Positions 8,673-17,134 of a stretch of 64,000 bases of DNA are shown here, in pieces; the stretch's first letter is position 1, and each line of letters starts with the position of its first letter. Origin of the DNA: Moritella marina ATCC 15381 (GTDB taxonomy: Bacteria > Pseudomonadota > Gammaproteobacteria > Enterobacterales > Moritellaceae); the NCBI RefSeq assembly GCF_008931805.1, contig NZ_CP044399.1, forward strand, positions 1,550,001 through 1,614,000, given 5' to 3'. The notes beneath the pieces were generated by a model. That model did no database searches, was not told where the DNA came from, and saw only the letters and a program-made list of their open reading frames with translations. The position numbers and the translations under genes were made by a program.

Positions 8673-9151
8673 TAGCGCTCGATGGTTGGCAAGTACCAGG
8701 TTATGAAACCAAAATAAAATGCAGCTTCAAATTAGCTGGTGAAGACTTAAGTGGCTACGGCTCCTTGACCCTATCATCGGATAACGGTGTTAAACCTGCC
8801 GTATTATCGGTTACTACAAAGATCCCTTTTAAAGATAAAGCAGAGTTAGCCAAGTTAATATCTAAGGCTAAAGAACTCGATGAACACGGCGCAAGAATGA
8901 TCCGCACCGTGAATTGTGATGTAGCAGAATCATTCAAAGTCCGTAAAACCAAATTTGATGGTGAAATGAGTGCGACGGAAGATGATGAAATGAAGGCTTG
9001 GATTATCAGTTTTAATTTACTTGAAGTAATGAGTAAGTCAGAACGCGAGCAACTGCAGCTCGATGATGAAGCCAGTAACAATACAATTCCGCAAAGCAGT
9101 GATGGTCATAATTCACTACAGCAGCAATTTGAAAGTGTAGAGGGTCCGTAA
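8669..9151 (+). CDS. Baseplate complex protein
   Basis: This 160-residue protein begins with MIALDGWQVPGYETKIKCSF and has alternating strands followed by a helical tail. It resembles small proteins annotated as baseplate complex components in Vibrio and Shewanella phages and sits directly before the hub. It overlaps the preceding gene by 4 bp. Confidence 0.5.
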   Translation: MIALDGWQVPGYETKIKCSFKLAGEDLSGYGSLTLSSDNGVKPAVLSVTTKIPFKDKAELAKLISKAKELDEHGARMIRTVNCDVAESFKVRKTKFDGEMSATEDDEMKAWIISFNLLEVMSKSEREQLQLDDEASNNTIPQSSDGHNSLQQQFESVEGP

Positions 9152-9154
9152 CTT

Positions 9155-9481
9155 ATGACTAAGGCTATGGATAAACCCGATTCAGCACGACTAACCACCG
9201 TATTAACCATTGGTGGTAAACCCGTGGTTAATATTATCACCAACAGTGTTCAACTTGATTTGTTTAGCCCTGGTCGCGCTAGTTTTGTTGTTACTTGCGG
9301 ACAAGAGCCTAAAGGTATCGTGGAATTACACCTAGGCTATCGTGTGGATAAACTGCAGCCTTATTTCATGGGCGTCATTGAATCTAAGTATCAATCATCC
9401 GGTCGTTGGTATCTGACTTGCCGTGAATTACTTGGCGCGTTGTCATTGCCGGCTAACATGGCCATTCTTTTGCCACGATGA
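9155..9481 (+). CDS. Baseplate hub protein, N-terminal part (gpD/gp27-like)
   Basis: The 108-residue product looks like the first domain of a contractile-tail hub: strands around VVNIITNSVQLDLFSPGRAS, then YFMGVIESK and a terminal CRELLGALSLPANM. It stops in the TGA of ATGA, where the next ORF starts in the -1 frame. In hub proteins I know of, this region runs on into a sequence like the start of the next ORF, so the two probably form one hub split in two. Confidence 0.55.
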   Translation: MTKAMDKPDSARLTTVLTIGGKPVVNIITNSVQLDLFSPGRASFVVTCGQEPKGIVELHLGYRVDKLQPYFMGVIESKYQSSGRWYLTCRELLGALSLPANMAILLPR

Positions 9482-9879
9482 AAGATGTATTAGACCAGTT
9501 ATCACTGACCGGTCTTCAATTTAGCTATCCCGATGTTGATTATCTCAATCAACCGGTACCGTGTTTTTATCATCAAGGCGATGGCATATCGGTATTACGT
9601 CAGCTGGGGAAAATATACCAGGTACCGGATTACATTTTTCAGCAACGCCCAGATGGCAAAATCTATGTGGGCAGCTGGCATGATTCAGGCTGGGCCAAGT
9701 CGGTCATTACTGATTTTTCAGAACACCCAATCAAACCGATTAGTGCGACGACCGCTGAATTAATTGCGATCCCTAAATTACGTCCAGGACTAAAACTCAA
9801 TGGCCGTTACCTTACTGAAGTGACATTAACAGGAAATAAGCAGGTTATCAGATGGTCAAAAACGCTATACGCCGCTTAG
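9478..9879 (+). CDS. Baseplate hub protein, C-terminal part
   Basis: This 133-residue ORF (MKDVLDQLSLTGLQFSYPDV...) continues the hub fold; TLRDVL-type sequences at this point are usual inside intact hub proteins. It starts in the ATGA overlap of the preceding ORF and itself overlaps the spike gene by 28 bp. A natural two-gene hub, a frameshift mutation and a sequencing error are all possible. Confidence 0.55.
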   Translation: MKDVLDQLSLTGLQFSYPDVDYLNQPVPCFYHQGDGISVLRQLGKIYQVPDYIFQQRPDGKIYVGSWHDSGWAKSVITDFSEHPIKPISATTAELIAIPKLRPGLKLNGRYLTEVTLTGNKQVIRWSKTLYAA

Positions 9880-10706
9880 TATTACGCTACTTTCCCGAAT
9901 TAGGACAGCGTAAACACTTACCGCAATTGGCTCGAATAGAGAAGATTTATGATATGCCGGTGAATGGCGCCGGTGTCAGCACTGCATTTCGCGCTTATAA
10001 AGCGGCTGATATTCAGTTGTTAGATGCGGTGACAGCTAAACCCTTAGCGGTACCTGTCTTTGAGCAAGTGAGTATTGCGTCAGGGCAGGGACATGAACAT
10101 GGTTTGTTCGTAGAGCCCACACCTGGCATGCAATGCTTGATTCAATACATTGATGGCCTAGATTCATTGCCGGTTATTACGTCGCTGTTACCCTGGCATA
10201 CTTTGGTACCCGATCATCGTTCTACGGATGTCAGTCTGCAGCAATCTCATCGCAGTAAGTTAGTTGGTAGTAATGGCGATTGGTACCTGCAGACAGACGG
10301 CGAAATAAAACAGACTAGCCAGAAATCAATTATTGAAGCCCAAACCAGCGAGCAGACTTACCATGAACGAAGCACCAAGGTCGCTACGCACGACATTAAT
10401 AAAATAGACGGTAACCAGGTAAATGAAATCATGGGTGCGTTGAAAATACTCGTTGGTGAAAAGGCGATCATTACCTCGTTGGATAACCTGCTTTTAGGCA
10501 GTAACAAAGAAGTTAAAATACAAAGCGCAGAAGATATGCATCTTGACAGTGCCAAATCACTGATCATCAAAGCCAAGTATATAACTGAAGATGCAGACAC
10601 TATTAAATTAAATGGCGGTACCGGCGTGATCACCTGTGCAAGCATTTGTCCTTTTACTGGTAAACCGCATGTTGATGGCTCCACTACCGTTTTTGCAGGG
10701 AAATAA
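9852..10706 (+). CDS. Baseplate spike protein (gpV / VgrG-like)
   Basis: The 284-residue protein has an OB-fold-like N-terminal domain (residues about 25-130, with FVEPTPGMQCLIQYIDG) and a C-terminal region of short strands (LDNLLLGSNKEVKIQSAEDM, LDSAKSLIIKAK) typical of the triple-stranded beta-helix of membrane-piercing spikes. It follows the hub, as gp5 follows gp27 in function. It ends one base before the next start. Confidence 0.65.
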   Translation: MVKNAIRRLVLRYFPELGQRKHLPQLARIEKIYDMPVNGAGVSTAFRAYKAADIQLLDAVTAKPLAVPVFEQVSIASGQGHEHGLFVEPTPGMQCLIQYIDGLDSLPVITSLLPWHTLVPDHRSTDVSLQQSHRSKLVGSNGDWYLQTDGEIKQTSQKSIIEAQTSEQTYHERSTKVATHDINKIDGNQVNEIMGALKILVGEKAIITSLDNLLLGSNKEVKIQSAEDMHLDSAKSLIIKAKYITEDADTIKLNGGTGVITCASICPFTGKPHVDGSTTVFAGK

Positions 10707-10707
10707 T

Positions 10708-10905
10708 ATGGCATTAAGTAAATCAGCACTAAAAAGCAAGATTGAAGCTGAAATGGTGAAGGGCGGTATTGTAATTAAGGGAGAGCATGCCCAGGCTTCG
10801 GTATTAGCGCAAGCAATTGCGAATGCAGTCGTTGATGAGATCACTGCGAATGCCGAAGTCGGCGTAACAGGTGGTAGTTCGGCAGGGAAATATAAGGTTG
10901 GATAA
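10708..10905 (+). CDS. Small protein ending the tail operon
   Basis: This 65-residue product (MALSKSALKSKIEAEMVKGG...) has two helical parts and a Gly/Ser-rich end. An upstream in-frame start at 10636 would lie inside the spike gene; the ATG at 10708 directly follows the spike stop and is preferred. Similar short proteins close tail modules of Vibrio-type phages; the function is unknown. Confidence 0.5.
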   Translation: MALSKSALKSKIEAEMVKGGIVIKGEHAQASVLAQAIANAVVDEITANAEVGVTGGSSAGKYKVG

Positions 10906-11343
10906 GGCGATCAACTGGTAGTTATACAGGGTTATATGCGAAGAAGGGTTAATTCAATAAGTTACCCAATATCAGTTTGAAAAATTGGTACTAGATTCAA
11001 ATAATAAGCGATTCAATGAGATTTTTTTTAGTCAATTAACGTACGAGTGGTCGAGATGTGGACGCTAAATAATAATAAAATATTAAATTCAATCACTTAA
11101 ATGTGATATAGAACCACCTTCGGGTTACTTATATCTAAATCAGTTAAATAGGCTATAGGCATAAATTTAAAATGTAGAGTTTATGAAGTGGTCATATAAT
11201 TATTGGGAATTATTTGGGTAGACATAAGCTAATCATTAATGACTTAAAGAATTGGTATGATTAGTTCTCTTTCGTTAGGCGTGGTCAGTATGTGGACGCA
11301 TTAAAATTAAAACAATCTAATTTCAATGGCTTACATATGTAAT
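10906..11343 (+). repeat. Gene-free strip with a long imperfect direct repeat
   Basis: No gene is seen here. The motif GTGGTCGAGATGTGGACGC (11047-11065) returns as GTGGTCAGTATGTGGACGC (11281-11299), and similarity continues weakly for about 50 bp after each copy. A small hairpin (AACC...GGTT) lies near 11113-11127. The repeat lies between the last tail gene and the fabA terminator and could mark a prophage border, arm-type recombinase sites, or a decayed duplication. Confidence 0.4.
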
Positions 11344-11369
11344 AAAGCCCCAATAAATGGGGCTTTTTT
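11344..11369 (+). terminator. Bidirectional terminator between tail module and fabA
   Basis: AAAGCCCC and GGGGCTTT form a stem around a 7-base loop, with a run of six T on the + strand. On the - strand the reverse copy ends in TTTATT and can stop fabA transcripts. Confidence 0.75.
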
Positions 11370-11408
11370 AATCGTTCTTCTGCAGTTTAAATAAGCTTTA
11401 ATTAAAGC

Positions 11409-11960
11409 TTAAAATACTGAGGTATCTTGGAATAAACCAACTTTAAGATCTTTAGCAGTGTAAATTACTTTGCCATCTACAAGCATTTCAGCGTCTGCGA
11501 TCCCCATTACTAGGCGACGTAGAACAACACGCTTCATTACAATCTTATAAGTTACCTTCTTATTAGTAGGCAATACTTGACCTGTGAATTTAACTTCACC
11601 TACACCCAGAGCACGTCCTTTACCTTTAGCGCCATTCCAACCTAGGAAGAAGCCAACTAATTGCCACATAGCATCTAAGCCTAAGCAACCAGGCATAACT
11701 GGATCACTGTCGAAGTGACAGTCGAAAAACCACAAATCAGGAGTGATGTCTAGTTCAGCAACGATCTCGCCTTTACCGAATTCACCGCTTGTCGCATCAA
11801 TATTTAGAATACGATCCATCATCAACATATTATCTTTTGGAAGACGAATGTCTGAATCAAACAATTCACCGTTACCACATTTTACTAAGTCTTCTTTATC
11901 GAAGCTATTGCGTTCTGTTGCTGACATAGGTACCACTTCAACCTCTAATTCGTTAATCAT
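11409..11960 (-). CDS. fabA: 3-hydroxydecanoyl-ACP dehydratase/isomerase FabA
   Basis: FabA dehydrates 3-hydroxydecanoyl-ACP and isomerises trans-2 to cis-3-decenoyl-ACP, the first step of unsaturated fatty acid synthesis. The match to E. coli FabA is very close along the whole length ([51 protein letters not shown]). Active-site His82 (in CHF) and Asp96 are present. The annotated 183-residue start has a good AAGGA site 8 bp upstream; a second ATG at residue 12 would give the usual 172 residues but has a weaker ribosome site. A FabR-type operator lies about 30 bp upstream. Confidence 0.95.
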   Translation of the reverse strand: MINELEVEVVPMSATERNSFDKEDLVKCGNGELFDSDIRLPKDNMLMMDRILNIDATSGEFGKGEIVAELDITPDLWFFDCHFDSDPVMPGCLGLDAMWQLVGFFLGWNGAKGKGRALGVGEVKFTGQVLPTNKKVTYKIVMKRVVLRRLVMGIADAEMLVDGKVIYTAKDLKVGLFQDTSVF

Positions 11961-11991
11961 AATTATATCCTTGTTATATGGGCATTATCTT

Positions 11992-12009
11992 AGCGTACAT
12001 CTGTACGCC
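11992..12009 (-). promoter_or_regulatory. FabR-type operator upstream of fabA
   Basis: AGCGTACATCTGTACGCC is a near-perfect palindrome (GCGTACA, 2 bp, TGTACGC) matching the known FabR recognition pattern of gammaproteobacterial fabA and fabB promoters. It lies 32 bp upstream of the fabA start, where a repressor would cover the promoter. Confidence 0.65.
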
Positions 12010-12030
12010 TAACAAGTCCAATCAGTTGTT

Positions 12031-13992
12031 TCATCCCTGTTTACCGATGATTCTAGCGCATAATTGTGTAAGTTTGTTGACGAAACCTGCCTCATCAGCA
12101 TCTAATTTATCTTCATTTTCATCTGCGAGTTGTTGAATGATGTAGTAAAGACTGCCTTCTTCATCTATTTTACCCGCGTTGATATCCATTAATAGCTCAA
12201 TGGCTTGCTCAATATGCGTAACTGGGTAGATAGCAAGTTGTTGGTTATTTACAGCTTCAACGACTTTATCACTTAAATTTAAGTTGATTATATTCGCTGC
12301 TGGTATCAGAACGCCCATATCTGTTTGACCATTTAATTCACAGATCCGTAAAAAGCCTTCTAGCTTTTCATTAATGCCGCCAACGGCCAGTACAGTCCCA
12401 AATTGATCGATAGCACCAGTTACCGCCAGGTTTTGTGCAATTGGCTTTTGCGCTAGCACTGAGAGTAGTGCACAGGTTCCTGCTAGTGCTGCACTATCGC
12501 CATCAATTTCGCCGTATGATTGCTCAAATACTAAATTGGCACTAATTGGCAATGGTAAGGGTTTAGCGAATGCATGGGTGAAAAAGCCTTGAATTATCAT
12601 CATTGACTTAGCATGAATGTTACCTGCCAACTCTGCTTTACGCTCAACATCTGAGATATCGCCATCACCATTTAGATGACCTGTCGCAGTAATTCGGATA
12701 GGCTCACCAAAACTTTCTGGGTGCCCATCTATTTCAAGTACTGATAAACCATTAATTTGGCCAATTTTACTGCCGCTTGTTTCAAGTATAATTTGTTTTT
12801 CAATAATACCTTCATTACTTAGACGAATATGACCATTAAGCGCTTCATGTTGCAGCCTTAACACTGTATTTAAGGTCACACTATCAATATGTCTAAGCTT
12901 GTTAGTCGTCGCGATTTGATGGCAATAGCTTAACAATGTGTTTAACTTCGACTCGTTAAGACTGAGGTAATTATTATGCTCACACCAACGACTACTTAGC
13001 TGTAATAGTCGTTTTAGACCACATTCAGAGAGAGGAAGTAAATTCGCATCAGTGAGCAATAATTTAATATAACCAATATAGTGAGCTATATTTTGTTCGG
13101 TCACGTTAAACTCAGGTGAAAAATCAATAAATGAACTAGCCAGATTTGATAGCTCTCTGTCGCCGTCCGCTATTTGGCTGATGGCTAATCTATCACCCAG
13201 TAGGATAATTTTAACGTCAAGAGGCGCTGCGTCTGGTTTTAGTTCAGTTTGTATCGCTTGATTACTTGACTTCCAAGCTAGGGACTGTTGCTTGATGGCG
13301 GACTTTAATTGATACCACAAAGCTGAGTTATTCAGTAGTTCATCGATTTTAATCGCAATATAGCCACCATGAGCCTGATGTAGCAGCCCAGGTATCAACT
13401 GAGCGACATGACTAACATAACTGTTATTCTGGTATAAGGTATCTAAATTACCAAATAATGTCGTCGCGTCTAAATTGCTTGCATCAATGATATTCACATC
13501 ACTCGACGCATCACCTAAAACTTTAAATGCTTGGCTGACGTTAAACTCATTCAAGTTACCTAATAAAGGCAGTAACCGAGGATAATCTTTAACCAGACAG
13601 GTGCTTAGCTGTTCGTGCGAACATTCGCCCGTAGCAATAATTTGTTCAATGAGTTGCTTAAACTGGTCAGTTTTATCTCGCCATATTTCAAATGCGTGTG
13701 CAGCCCCCGTTGTTGTTACATCTTCAACATAACAAATGGATTTAGCGCGCTTTTTCGGCAGATGTTGAAGCATATTTGAGAACGATTCGATGTGATTGAA
13801 ACCGTCAAAATCAGTTACTACGAGTAACTTAGCAGTTAAAGTCTCATGAAATAGCGCAAATAGTTCATTATTTTGGGGAAATAACTGATCACGCGTCACG
13901 GTATCAAACTCTTCAAGTTTGTGGCCGGTACCAAGATCAAAGATAGGGACAAGTTTATCAGCAGTAATTTTCTCAGTTAACAAGGCTATCAC
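12031..13992 (-). CDS. Lon-like ATP-dependent protease homologue (LonH/YcbZ type)
   Basis: The 653-residue protein has a C-terminal Lon protease domain with the Ser-Lys dyad: Ser500 in GDSAALAGT and Lys543 in GGINEKLEGF, 43 residues apart as in Lon. The N-terminal half lacks a clear Walker A motif, as expected for the degenerate ATPase part of the YcbZ family. E. coli ycbZ also sits directly beside fabA, and the same order occurs here (protease gene 70 bp upstream of fabA, same strand). Substrates are unknown. Confidence 0.8.
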   Translation of the reverse strand: MIALLTEKITADKLVPIFDLGTGHKLEEFDTVTRDQLFPQNNELFALFHETLTAKLLVVTDFDGFNHIESFSNMLQHLPKKRAKSICYVEDVTTTGAAHAFEIWRDKTDQFKQLIEQIIATGECSHEQLSTCLVKDYPRLLPLLGNLNEFNVSQAFKVLGDASSDVNIIDASNLDATTLFGNLDTLYQNNSYVSHVAQLIPGLLHQAHGGYIAIKIDELLNNSALWYQLKSAIKQQSLAWKSSNQAIQTELKPDAAPLDVKIILLGDRLAISQIADGDRELSNLASSFIDFSPEFNVTEQNIAHYIGYIKLLLTDANLLPLSECGLKRLLQLSSRWCEHNNYLSLNESKLNTLLSYCHQIATTNKLRHIDSVTLNTVLRLQHEALNGHIRLSNEGIIEKQIILETSGSKIGQINGLSVLEIDGHPESFGEPIRITATGHLNGDGDISDVERKAELAGNIHAKSMMIIQGFFTHAFAKPLPLPISANLVFEQSYGEIDGDSAALAGTCALLSVLAQKPIAQNLAVTGAIDQFGTVLAVGGINEKLEGFLRICELNGQTDMGVLIPAANIINLNLSDKVVEAVNNQQLAIYPVTHIEQAIELLMDINAGKIDEEGSLYYIIQQLADENEDKLDADEAGFVNKLTQLCARIIGKQG

Positions 13993-14151
13993 TCATTGTA
14001 AGGTAGATAATTAAATTATATGAGATTGTCTTATAAACAGATAGGTTTATTCACAGCTTGAATCAAATAGTCTGCTTTCCCGCAGAATTAATAACCAGAT
14101 TCGATACGGTTAACATAAATAGCGTGGTATTGAGATGTGTTAATGACTCGT

Positions 14152-14201
14152 TCGCTTAAGGTAACATTCACTTCAATTAGAGCAACGACTACCTTAAGCG
14201 A
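14152..14201. repeat. Perfect 12-bp inverted repeat with 26-bp loop
   Basis: TCGCTTAAGGTA (14152-14163) is inverted at 14190-14201. No T-run follows on either strand, so it is not a typical terminator. It lies between the DUF2058 gene and the Lon-like gene. Confidence 0.5.
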
Positions 14202-14227
14202 GCTATTCGCAACGATCTAGGCTTTTA

Positions 14228-14767
14228 TTACCACATTAAATCGTCTGGGATTTGGAAGTCTGCATACGGGTCGTCGTCTTCAACTTCTGTTGCAGTATTT
14301 TCATTTAGAACAAGTACGTAGGCTTCATCTACCGCTCGAATTTTATCGATAGCAACACCCGGCATAACATAAGATTTACCGTCAAGTACGCATAAGCCAA
14401 TTTGGCCTCTGGTTAATGCATTGTAACTCGGTTGGTCAACCGCGAGTGTTTTAACTTTTTTATCAAGCACATAGTTAAATGAAAGCTCACCTGCAAAGTC
14501 AGTAATGTGCAATTGTTGGATCATTTGTTTCACTTTACCATGTTCAGATTTTAGTTCTATCTGGTCTTGAATGGCTTTATTACGTTCTGCGTCTAATTGC
14601 GCTTGCGCTACTTTTTTAGCTTTGATTTCATCTTGCAAAGTGGTGTCTGCGCTTTGCTGATTCTTACGCACGGCTTTATTTGTTTTATTTTTTTCTTTAC
14701 GGATTTTCTTTGCTTTTTTTTCATCGCCTAAGCCGGCTTTTAAAAGCTGATCTTGAAGTGAAGCCAT
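14228..14767 (-). CDS. DUF2058 family protein (YaiL-like)
   Basis: The 179-residue cytoplasmic protein starts MASLQDQLLKAGLGDEKKAKK and has a strongly basic, coiled-coil N-terminal part (residues 1-85) followed by a globular domain (FNYVLDKKVKTLAVD, LCVLDGKSYVMPGVAIDKI) and an acidic tail. This is the DUF2058 pattern (E. coli YaiL). The basic part suggests nucleic acid or ribosome contact, but the function is not established. Confidence 0.85.
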   Translation of the reverse strand: MASLQDQLLKAGLGDEKKAKKIRKEKNKTNKAVRKNQQSADTTLQDEIKAKKVAQAQLDAERNKAIQDQIELKSEHGKVKQMIQQLHITDFAGELSFNYVLDKKVKTLAVDQPSYNALTRGQIGLCVLDGKSYVMPGVAIDKIRAVDEAYVLVLNENTATEVEDDDPYADFQIPDDLMW

Positions 14768-14929
14768 GTTTATAATTCCTATCGATTTATTTTATATGCG
14801 GATCATAGCAGTGTTGACTTTAATTCGCTAGCGGCAAACACAGGTCGTTAATATAGAGAAGGCGGGATCAAAAAAGGCGGTGATTAGCCGCCTTTAATTT
14901 ACTTGTTGTTTATCTAACGTGTGGGATAA

Positions 14930-15763
14930 TTATTGTTCGATACCTGTAATTAACCATGGTGCGTTTGTTTGCGCTAGATTACGTTCTAAATGCCAAATTT
15001 CGTTTATGTCAGCTTCTACATCTTCATGGCTATCACGGTAGCGGCCGCTAAACTTAACACTCACTTGTGAAAGTGATACTGTTGATTCTGCACGTACTAG
15101 CTCGGCGTCAAGAAACATCACTTCTGTGTGCTGTTTGCCATCAAGCTCTTTACGTTGAACACGGAGTTCATTATATAGTTCAATAGACACGTATTCCTGG
15201 ATTGTTTCTAAATCGTTGTCATTCCAAGCTGTTTGTAACGTCTTGTAGTGACCACGAGCGCCAGTTAAGAAGTTAGTTAAATCAAAGTCAGCAGGTAGAT
15301 TAAATGGTACATCGTTACTTGAACCAGCAAAGCCACCTTGACTAGCAGAATTAAACGTCGCGTCAGCTGGTGCTTCTTGTTTAAAAGCTGGACCTGATGC
15401 AGGTTGTGGACCGCCTTGCTGCGATGCTGCTTTAGCTTGCATCATGCCTTTAAATAAGCGGAATAGTAAGAAAGCAACACCAGCCATGATTATCATGTCC
15501 ATGAATTGGAAACCTTCAAAAGCGCCCCCGAACATAGACGCAATCAAACCACCAACAAGCAAACCACCTAGCATACCGCCAAGCATGCCTTTCTTGCTTA
15601 CTCCTTGCTTAGCAGGTGTCGCTGCCGCTGGCGTTTGTTTTTGTGGTGCCGTTTTGTAACTTTTACCAAAAGACTTACCACCACCGAATTTTTTCGCGTG
15701 AACTTCTGGTGCCGCTAATGAGAAAGCGAATACCATCATTAGAACAGTTAAAATATTTTTCAT
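14930..15763 (-). CDS. Tim44-like domain protein, exported
   Basis: The 277-residue protein has a signal peptide (ending near VHAKK), a Gly-rich linker, one hydrophobic segment rich in Gly and Met (about residues 58-107) and a C-terminal Tim44-like domain (FLTGARGHYKTLQTAWNDND, NEIWHLERN). Bacterial members are membrane-associated and of unknown role. It is monocistronic. Its upstream region (15764-16073, 310 bp) is AT-rich, holds divergent promoters toward the protease gene, and shows no other gene. Confidence 0.8.
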   Translation of the reverse strand: MKNILTVLMMVFAFSLAAPEVHAKKFGGGKSFGKSYKTAPQKQTPAAATPAKQGVSKKGMLGGMLGGLLVGGLIASMFGGAFEGFQFMDMIIMAGVAFLLFRLFKGMMQAKAASQQGGPQPASGPAFKQEAPADATFNSASQGGFAGSSNDVPFNLPADFDLTNFLTGARGHYKTLQTAWNDNDLETIQEYVSIELYNELRVQRKELDGKQHTEVMFLDAELVRAESTVSLSQVSVKFSGRYRDSHEDVEADINEIWHLERNLAQTNAPWLITGIEQ

Positions 15764-16073
15764 TATATTCCTTCAATTAATACTTATGTTATTGACGTTT
15801 TGACCTGGTTAGCATAATAGCAATGGTGCAGAGTTCGTCAATTGACTTTGATTACTATTTACACTAGTTGACATAAAATGTCATAAGATTTGATATTTAA
15901 ATAAATAAAGTGACCTGCACTCGATTTATACTATTCAATTTTTAAATTATTCCAAATAAAGTACATGCTAGGTGTTCATACTTATCTCTGTAAGCACTAT
16001 AATTACCTATATAAAATGATAACAAACAAAGCTCAGCCATCGCTGAAATGTAAATTTAATCGAGGTTCATTTG

Positions 16074-17075
16074 ATGCTAACTAAAGTGATAACAATTTCG
16101 ACAATACTATCACTCACATTAAGCGCTAATGCGAACGAGGACATTACACCTTACGTTGTGGGTGGTGTAGATAGTAAAACATTAGAATTACCTTGGCAGG
16201 TATATATCGAAATTGATAAAAATGGATCTCGATATGCGTGCGGGGGAACATTAATCACAGATACTTGGGTTGTTACCGCTGCTCACTGCTTAAATGAGAA
16301 TGATCTTCGAGATTCATTTACGGCCGTTAAAGCAAGTCAAGTAACCGTATATTCTGGTGGTATCGATAGGTCAAACAGCGGAAATCAATCTTCTAATTCA
16401 CTGTCCAAGCTCATTGTTCATCCAGGTTATAGCGAAGTAACAAACACCGATGATATTGCATTATTACAATTATCTGCACCTGCTGCATCGCCTGCACAGG
16501 CGATAAAATTAATGGATAACGGCTTACAGATCGATGCCGATATTGAATTCAAAGCCGGTATTGGTAATAACTTGGTCTTATCTGGTTGGGGGCGCACGTC
16601 AACAGATGGTCAGCAAAGTACAGATATACTTCAAAAATCTGCAGTTACCGGTATTTCAGATGATAGTTGTGCAATCACTTGGAGATGGGCTGGGCGGGAG
16701 GCTAATTATATTTGTGCCAATGCCTTTAATCGCGGATCTTGTAATGGTGATTCCGGTGGTCCACTTATATGGCAAGATAAAAATGCCATTAGTGATCGTG
16801 ACCTTGGTTATCGATTAGCTGGAGTCGTCAGCTTTGGGCATGCGGATCAATGTGCAAAAAATAATACACCTGACGTTTATACTGAAGTGAGTACTTATCG
16901 TAAGTGGTTAGTTGATACAATTGAATTGAGTGACTCTTATCAAGCGCCAGATCCTTTATTTACACAGGATATTTTTGAGGTTTCAAGTGAGCCGATGGAA
17001 GAGAAAAGCGGAGGGGGTCTAGGCTATTCACTGTTACTTTTATTGACTGGGTTATGGTTGTACCGCCGATCTTAA
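16074..17075 (+). CDS. Secreted trypsin-like serine protease with GlyGly-CTERM anchor
   Basis: This S1-family protease has a signal peptide (cleavage near ANA-NED), mature start VVGG, catalytic His71 (TAAHC), Asp127 (TDDIALLQL) and Ser227 (GDSGGP), and paired Cys residues. The C-terminus GGGLGYSLLLLLTGLWLYRRS, here described as Gly-Gly-Gly, a hydrophobic segment and two Arg, is the GlyGly-CTERM signal that rhombosortase processes after type II secretion, as for Vibrio VesB. I use the ATG at 16074, with GAGG 8 bp upstream, rather than the TTG at 16071. No rhombosortase is in the window. Confidence 0.85.
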   Translation: MLTKVITISTILSLTLSANANEDITPYVVGGVDSKTLELPWQVYIEIDKNGSRYACGGTLITDTWVVTAAHCLNENDLRDSFTAVKASQVTVYSGGIDRSNSGNQSSNSLSKLIVHPGYSEVTNTDDIALLQLSAPAASPAQAIKLMDNGLQIDADIEFKAGIGNNLVLSGWGRTSTDGQQSTDILQKSAVTGISDDSCAITWRWAGREANYICANAFNRGSCNGDSGGPLIWQDKNAISDRDLGYRLAGVVSFGHADQCAKNNTPDVYTEVSTYRKWLVDTIELSDSYQAPDPLFTQDIFEVSSEPMEEKSGGGLGYSLLLLLTGLWLYRRS

Positions 17076-17134
17076 TACGTGCTTAATTAATGTGCCTATA
17101 CTTACCCTATAAGACATCACTTAAAGGTGTAAGT

